Below are positions 5,766 through 8,475 of a stretch of DNA of 8,475 nt, one piece after another. The notes below the pieces were generated by a model. The model searched no databases. It saw nothing but the letters and a program-made list of their open reading frames with translations, and was not told the origin of the DNA. Source of the DNA: Candidatus Woesebacteria bacterium (GTDB lineage Bacteria; Patescibacteriota; Microgenomatia; UBA8517); contig DAHVYL010000022.1 in assembly GCA_027327685.1 (NCBI GenBank), forward strand, positions 1 through 8,475, read 5' to 3'. The position numbers and the translations under genes were made by a program. Each line of letters starts with the position of its first letter. Position 1 is the stretch's first letter.

Positions 5766-6360
5766 CTTTAACAAAAAATAATAACCAATAGCCCTTCTCA
5801 CCTTTCCTTGTTCCAGACTCAATTAATTTGAAATCATTTCTTCTAAGTATCTTTGCAAATTCCTCACCTGAATAATAGGAAAACCACCTGCCTGTCTCTT
5901 TATCTTCTCGCTCTCCCGCACCCGCTTTAAGTGAGATGAAACCTATCCCGTCCAGCTTGACAGCCTCTGCAATATTTCTGAGTGATAGATCAATCTCTTC
6001 CTTCGGGATATGAAGCAGCGTGGCAACTGTCCAAAAACCGTTAAAAGTATTTTTTTCAAAATCTAAACTCTGAACAGACATTTTTCTGAATGTTCCGCCT
6101 GGGTTCCTCTTTTCAGCAATTTTTAGAAGACCCCCAGAAGCGTCGATTCCCGTATAGTCGTACCCGAGACGAATTAAATTTGAGGCATCCTTGCCAGAGC
6201 CGGAACCAATTTCCAAGATTTTCCCTTCCGGTAGTAATTCTCTAAAACGTCTCATCTCGTCCGGCCAATATGTTCTCTCCTCATAGCCATTATGTTTCTC
6301 CACCCATTCTTCTGCATGGGCGTCATAATAATTGACTGTCCGTAAATTCTTATTTTCCAT
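5755..6360 (-). CDS. Class I SAM-dependent methyltransferase
   Basis: A 201-residue protein with a Rossmann-type methyltransferase fold. Motif I is ILEIGSGSGKDASNLI (res 48-63), the SAM-binding glycine loop. GIDAS (71-75) ends strand 2 with the acidic residue that contacts the ribose. NGFWTVATLLHIPKEEI (107-123) covers strand 4 and the following helix, with H117-I-P in the position common to Methyltransf_11/25-type enzymes. Late strands IGFISLKAG and YWLLFFVKV close the sheet. The substrate cannot be told from the sequence. The ATG at 6360 is one base past the rmuC stop and has AAGGAG 10 nt upstream. A longer frame begins at 6456, but its extra 32 residues lie entirely over the rmuC C-terminus and look unlike methyltransferase. 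It is probably co-transcribed with rmuC. Confidence 0.87.
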   Translation of the reverse strand: MENKNLRTVNYYDAHAEEWVEKHNGYEERTYWPDEMRRFRELLPEGKILEIGSGSGKDASNLIRLGYDYTGIDASGGLLKIAEKRNPGGTFRKMSVQSLDFEKNTFNGFWTVATLLHIPKEEIDLSLRNIAEAVKLDGIGFISLKAGAGEREDKETGRWFSYYSGEEFAKILRRNDFKLIESGTRKGEKGYWLLFFVKVEK

Positions 6361-6361
6361 G

Positions 6362-7357
6362 CTATTCCAACTCCTTTGCCTCCTTTTCCACTCCACTGCC
6401 CAACCTTCCTGCCCCTGAAATTTTTTGGCCCAAGGTTCCAAAACTTGTAAAAACATTTGCCATCATATTGTATGCATTGGTTAGATGTCTCTGAAGAACC
6501 GAGAGGGCGTCGTTTGTTTTTTCATAATCTTTTTGAATCGCCCTTAAGGAGGCTAGTATTTCTTTTGCCCTGCTTTCAATTTTTTGTCCCTCAAAACTCA
6601 TGAGAATGGCTCTTAAATATGCATAAAAAGTCGTTGGAGAAACCGGAAGAACACGTTTGCTTTGGGCGTAGTCAAAAAGATCCTGATTGTTTACAACTTC
6701 GTAATAGACCGATTCCGAAGGTACATACATCAAGGCATAGTCAATAGTCCCCTCCTCTGTCAAAATATATTTCCTGGAAATAGCATCTGCATGAGTTTTG
6801 ACATCTTTTATGAAATCTTTTTCAAACAATTTCTTTTCGGCATCGGTTTCCGCACCACCCATTTTTCTGAAGTTTTCCATCGGAAACTTGGAATCTACCG
6901 GTATAATCCCTGCCGAAGTTTTGATTGCGGCATCAACTTTATCTCCGCTTTTGAAAGTATATTGAAGATTGAAAGAGCTTTTCGGTAAAAATTGTCCAAG
7001 CATTTCTTTAAGAACCTGCTCACCTACATTTCCGCGAAGCTTGGGTGAGCGCAAAAATTCCTGAAGATCTTTCATTCCCCGGCCAATCTCTGAAAATTCA
7101 CCAATATTTTTCTGAACTTGTGAGATAACTCTTGCCGCACTGTCCAACCTCTCATTCATCGCCTGAGTATTTTGCTGGAGTGAGGAAAGGAGAACCCGCC
7201 TGTCCTCTTTGCTTCCTGTCTGAAGCATTTTAATTACTTCCAAAAGTTCCTCCGATGGCTTTTGAGACTCTTTTAGATCAGTCAACTTTTTATTTATAAA
7301 AACGGCTACAATAACAAGTGCCGCTAAGACTATAATAAGGATGATAATAGGATCCAT
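6362..7357 (-). CDS. rmuC: RmuC family DNA recombination protein
   Basis: A 331-residue protein with RmuC architecture. It has an N-terminal membrane helix (about res 3-21, IIILIIVLAALVIVAVFI), a charged, probably coiled-coil stretch (about 22-100), then the RmuC core with GNVGEQVLKEMLGQFLP (109-125), KVDAAIK (140-146) and IIPVDSKFPMENF (151-163). The D142 and D155-S-K157 pair is arranged like a PD-(D/E)XK nuclease active site, and YVPSES (211-216) is another family hallmark. RmuC proteins limit inversions and rearrangements at short repeats, presumably as membrane-anchored nucleases; the biochemical reaction is not well established. It is shorter than E. coli RmuC (about 475 aa), mainly in the coiled coil, as in many bacteria. 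It heads a minus-strand group with a methyltransferase and a helicase-nuclease. Its ATG overlaps the divergent gene's ATG in a CATG. Confidence 0.93.
   Translation of the reverse strand: MDPIIILIIVLAALVIVAVFINKKLTDLKESQKPSEELLEVIKMLQTGSKEDRRVLLSSLQQNTQAMNERLDSAARVISQVQKNIGEFSEIGRGMKDLQEFLRSPKLRGNVGEQVLKEMLGQFLPKSSFNLQYTFKSGDKVDAAIKTSAGIIPVDSKFPMENFRKMGGAETDAEKKLFEKDFIKDVKTHADAISRKYILTEEGTIDYALMYVPSESVYYEVVNNQDLFDYAQSKRVLPVSPTTFYAYLRAILMSFEGQKIESRAKEILASLRAIQKDYEKTNDALSVLQRHLTNAYNMMANVFTSFGTLGQKISGAGRLGSGVEKEAKELE
6371..6376 (-). promoter_or_regulatory. Shine-Dalgarno (AAGGAG) for the methyltransferase
   Basis: AAGGAG on the minus strand, 10 nt before the ATG at 6360 and inside the last codons of rmuC. 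The spacing is slightly long. It supports the short start (6360) over the in-frame ATG at 6456. Confidence 0.5.
7331..7348 (+). promoter_or_regulatory. Candidate -10 boxes for the divergent membrane-protein gene
   Basis: TATAAT (7331-7336) and GATAAT (7343-7348) lie upstream of the ATG at 7356. GATAAT is 7 nt from that ATG, compatible with a leaderless start; TATAAT would give a leader of about 13 nt. Both fall within the rmuC membrane-helix codons, which are rich in ATT/ATA/CTT, so chance occurrence is quite possible. Confidence 0.35.
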
Positions 7358-7697
7358 GACAAGTCATTCTACCATACGTAAGCAGCAAGTCTTAAAGCGG
7401 AAAAACTTTCTTCCAACCCTTCTTTTAACTATTCTTTTGTGGCTGCTACTAACAACACTTATTTATTTTGCCGATCCTCAAACTTTTGGAGCAATCCCGC
7501 TGTTTTTTCTACTGCTTTTTGTTTCATTCCTTTTTACGTTTTCACTCATTTTTACCAATTCACGCCGGGGTCTTATTGTCTCAACATCACTTGTCTTGTT
7601 TTCTATTCTGTTATTTTTAGGTGTGGGAAATCTGTTAAACTTGATCCTGATACTTGCAATTGGAGCCTGCACGGAGTTATATTTCTCAACTAAATGA
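7356..7697 (+). CDS. Small integral membrane protein, about four helices, unknown function
   Basis: A 113-residue hydrophobic protein with a basic, polar N-terminus (TSHSTIRKQQVLKRK) and about four membrane segments: residues 19-39, 46-66, 73-90 and 93-110. A loop at 67-71 (TNSRR) is basic, so by the positive-inside rule the N-terminus and this loop face the cytoplasm. No family-specific motif is recognised. An upstream in-frame ATG at 7341 would add five residues, but 7356 is preferred because of the GATAAT 7 nt before it. The gene is divergent from rmuC, with the two start codons overlapping. Its TGA overlaps the next gene's ATG (ATGA at 7694-7697), implying translational coupling to the TrpR-like protein. 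Confidence 0.72.
   Translation: MTSHSTIRKQQVLKRKNFLPTLLLTILLWLLLTTLIYFADPQTFGAIPLFFLLLFVSFLFTFSLIFTNSRRGLIVSTSLVLFSILLFLGVGNLLNLILILAIGACTELYFSTK
7366..7374 (-). promoter_or_regulatory. Extended -10 for rmuC, near-leaderless
   Basis: Minus-strand TGGTAGAAT is an extended -10 (TG, one base, TAGAAT) ending 8 nt before the rmuC ATG at 7357. Transcription should start at or within about 2 nt of the start codon. No Shine-Dalgarno is present. The box lies inside the first codons of the divergent plus-strand membrane-protein gene. No convincing -35 was seen. Confidence 0.5.
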
Positions 7698-8026
7698 ATC
7701 CTCTACTTAAAAAGCAACTTTTCAAAACTTTTTCCCAGATGATAGATGACCTTAATGGTTTGGGTGAAATTGAAATGTTTTTAAGGGATTTTTTTGATGA
7801 TGCGGAACTTGAAAAATACATCAAAAGAATGGCCGTTGCCTATTGGCTCAAAAAAGGCAGGGATAAGGATAATATCAAAAGAAACCTGCTTGCCACCCCA
7901 GGGGAAATACTCGATGCAGAAAAATTACTCAAAAAAGATGGGGTCAAACTTGCTCTCAAAAAAATCGAGGCTGAAGAGTGGGCCAATGTTTGGGCTGAAA
8001 AAATTAAGAATTTTACCAAGAAGTAG
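7694..8026 (+). CDS. TrpR/YerC-like DNA-binding protein
   Basis: A 110-residue, mostly helical protein resembling the TrpR-like YerC/YecD group. MIDDLNGLGEIEMFLRDFFD (res 16-35) corresponds to the first helices ('L-x-x-L-x-x-x-x-E-x-x-x-F-x-x-D-L'). DAELEKYIKRMAVAYWLKKG (36-55) matches the conserved 'T-x-x-E-L-x-x-x-x-x-R-x-x-V-A-x-x-L-x-x-G' region, and DNIKRNLLATPGEILDAEKLLKK (59-81) sits where TrpR has its helix-turn-helix. The helix-turn-helix lacks the usual I-A-x-x-x-G-V-S consensus, so specificity and even DNA binding are uncertain. No tryptophan-pathway gene is nearby. Members of this group in other bacteria are putative transcription regulators, mostly uncharacterised. It is coupled to the upstream membrane protein by ATGA and followed 34 nt later by metG, which has its own promoter. 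Confidence 0.72.
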   Translation: MNPLLKKQLFKTFSQMIDDLNGLGEIEMFLRDFFDDAELEKYIKRMAVAYWLKKGRDKDNIKRNLLATPGEILDAEKLLKKDGVKLALKKIEAEEWANVWAEKIKNFTKK

Positions 8027-8045
8027 CTTCAGTCCCATCTTAAGC

Positions 8046-8053
8046 TGTACAAT
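8046..8053 (+). promoter_or_regulatory. -10 promoter giving a leaderless metG mRNA
   Basis: TACAAT (8048-8053), preceded directly by TG, ends exactly 6 nt (ACAGTC) before the metG ATG, so the A of ATG is the expected first transcribed base. The 33-nt gap after the TrpR-like gene contains no Shine-Dalgarno. No clear -35 is visible at the usual distance. Confidence 0.5.
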
Positions 8054-8059
8054 ACAGTC

Positions 8060-8475
8060 ATGGACAAGAAATATTACCTGACAACCACCCTGCCATATGT
8101 GAATGCGGAACCACACATCGGATTTGCTTTGGAAATTGTGCAAGCGGATGCTTTGGCACGCTACCATAATCTTTTGGGAGAAGAAGTTATCTTTAACTTC
8201 GGAACGGATGAACATGGCCAAAAGATCTATCAAAAAGCGCTAGAGCTTGGAAAGGACCCTCAAAAATATTGCGATGAATATGCCGTTAAGTTTGATGCCT
8301 TGAAGAAAGCTCTAAACCTAAGTTATAACCGCTTTATCAGAACCACTGACCCTCATCACATAAAAGCAGCCCAGGAATTTTGGAAACTTTGCGACAAAAA
8401 CGGCGATATTTATAAAAAACTTTATAAAACCAAGTATTGTGTGGGTTGCGAGTTGGAAAAAACGGACTCGGAATT
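8060..8475 (+). CDS. metG: Methionyl-tRNA synthetase, N-terminal part (partial)
   Basis: The first 138 codons of a class I aminoacyl-tRNA synthetase that charges tRNA-Met with methionine in the cytoplasm; the frame is open to the window end. The start YYLTTTLPYVNAEPHIGFAL (res 5-24) carries the methionine-binding L-P-Y-x-N segment and a HIGH-type motif as H19-I-G-F22. NFGTDEHGQK (46-55) is the diagnostic MetRS D-E-H-G block. YCVGCE (126-131) begins the connective-peptide knuckle, of the Cys-x-x-Cys type expected to bind zinc. The KMSKS loop and anticodon-binding domain lie beyond the window. The ATG at 8060 is preferred because family homology begins at once and a -10 box sits 6 nt before it. 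Confidence 0.97.
   Translation, partial: MDKKYYLTTTLPYVNAEPHIGFALEIVQADALARYHNLLGEEVIFNFGTDEHGQKIYQKALELGKDPQKYCDEYAVKFDALKKALNLSYNRFIRTTDPHHIKAAQEFWKLCDKNGDIYKKLYKTKYCVGCELEKTDSE

Noticed and set aside
5733..5822. In-frame extension of the helicase gene to an ATG at 5822
   Set aside because: The 30 extra residues overlap the methyltransferase C-terminus, resemble no helicase N-terminus, and lie upstream of a -10 box placed exactly before the GTG at 5732.
6361..6456. In-frame extension of the methyltransferase to an ATG at 6456
   Set aside because: The extra 32 residues lie entirely over the rmuC C-terminal codons; the ATG at 6360 has AAGGAG upstream and begins a normal methyltransferase N-terminus.
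7925..8233. Minus-strand open frame of 102 codons across the TrpR-like gene end and metG start
   Set aside because: It is antisense to two well-supported genes, has no recognisable domain and would overlap the metG promoter.
1..8475. tRNA, rRNA, CRISPR array or riboswitch
   Set aside because: No cloverleaf, regularly spaced direct repeats or leader long enough for a riboswitch was found; all non-coding gaps are under about 35 bases.

Overview
The window looks like a piece of a candidate-phyla-radiation (Patescibacteria, probably Microgenomates-type) bacterial chromosome. The reasons are indirect: AT-rich but not extreme composition, very tight gene packing with overlapping starts and stops, tandem FemAB-type genes, a TrpR/YerC-like small protein next to metG, a single-chain UvrD-type helicase with a C-terminal PD-(D/E)XK nuclease, and several start codons that sit directly behind a -10 box with no room for a leader. 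TGA is used as a stop at least once, so the standard bacterial code fits. Taxonomy is inference; there is no rRNA or tRNA gene here.

Layout. (i) 1-1695, plus strand: the last 45 codons of one FemAB-like protein, a complete second FemAB-like protein, an unrecognised 152-residue protein and a DUF3850/ASCH-like protein. All are packed end to end or overlapping and are probably one transcript. (ii) 1696-1727: a 32-base convergent gap almost filled by a perfect 24-bp palindrome, probably a hairpin terminator serving both sides. (iii) 7357 down to 1728, minus strand: rmuC, a class I SAM-dependent methyltransferase starting 1 nt after the rmuC stop, and a large helicase-nuclease gene with its own apparent leaderless promoter. 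RmuC and the helicase-nuclease suggest a DNA maintenance/repair cluster. (iv) 7356-8475, plus strand: a four-helix membrane protein, a TrpR-like protein coupled to it by an ATGA overlap, then metG (methionyl-tRNA synthetase) running off the end. No stretch over 300 bases lacks a gene.

The most notable element is a 362-residue intein (3822-4907) inside the helicase gene. It lies exactly within helicase motif III (GDDDQ / SIYRFRGA). The splicing blocks look intact: Cys1, a TxxH-type block B, and a C-terminal His-Asn followed by Ser+1. Instead of a recognisable LAGLIDADG or HNH endonuclease, it carries a GIY-YIG-like segment whose second signature tyrosine is Arg, followed by a second module of about 95 residues that I cannot assign. 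A second theme is transcription signals. The first genes of the transcription units (metG, helicase, rmuC and probably the membrane protein) have a -10 box 6-8 nt before the start codon, implying leaderless mRNA, while two internal genes (methyltransferase, DUF3850) have Shine-Dalgarno-like sequences. The rmuC and membrane-protein start codons overlap back to back in a single CATG.
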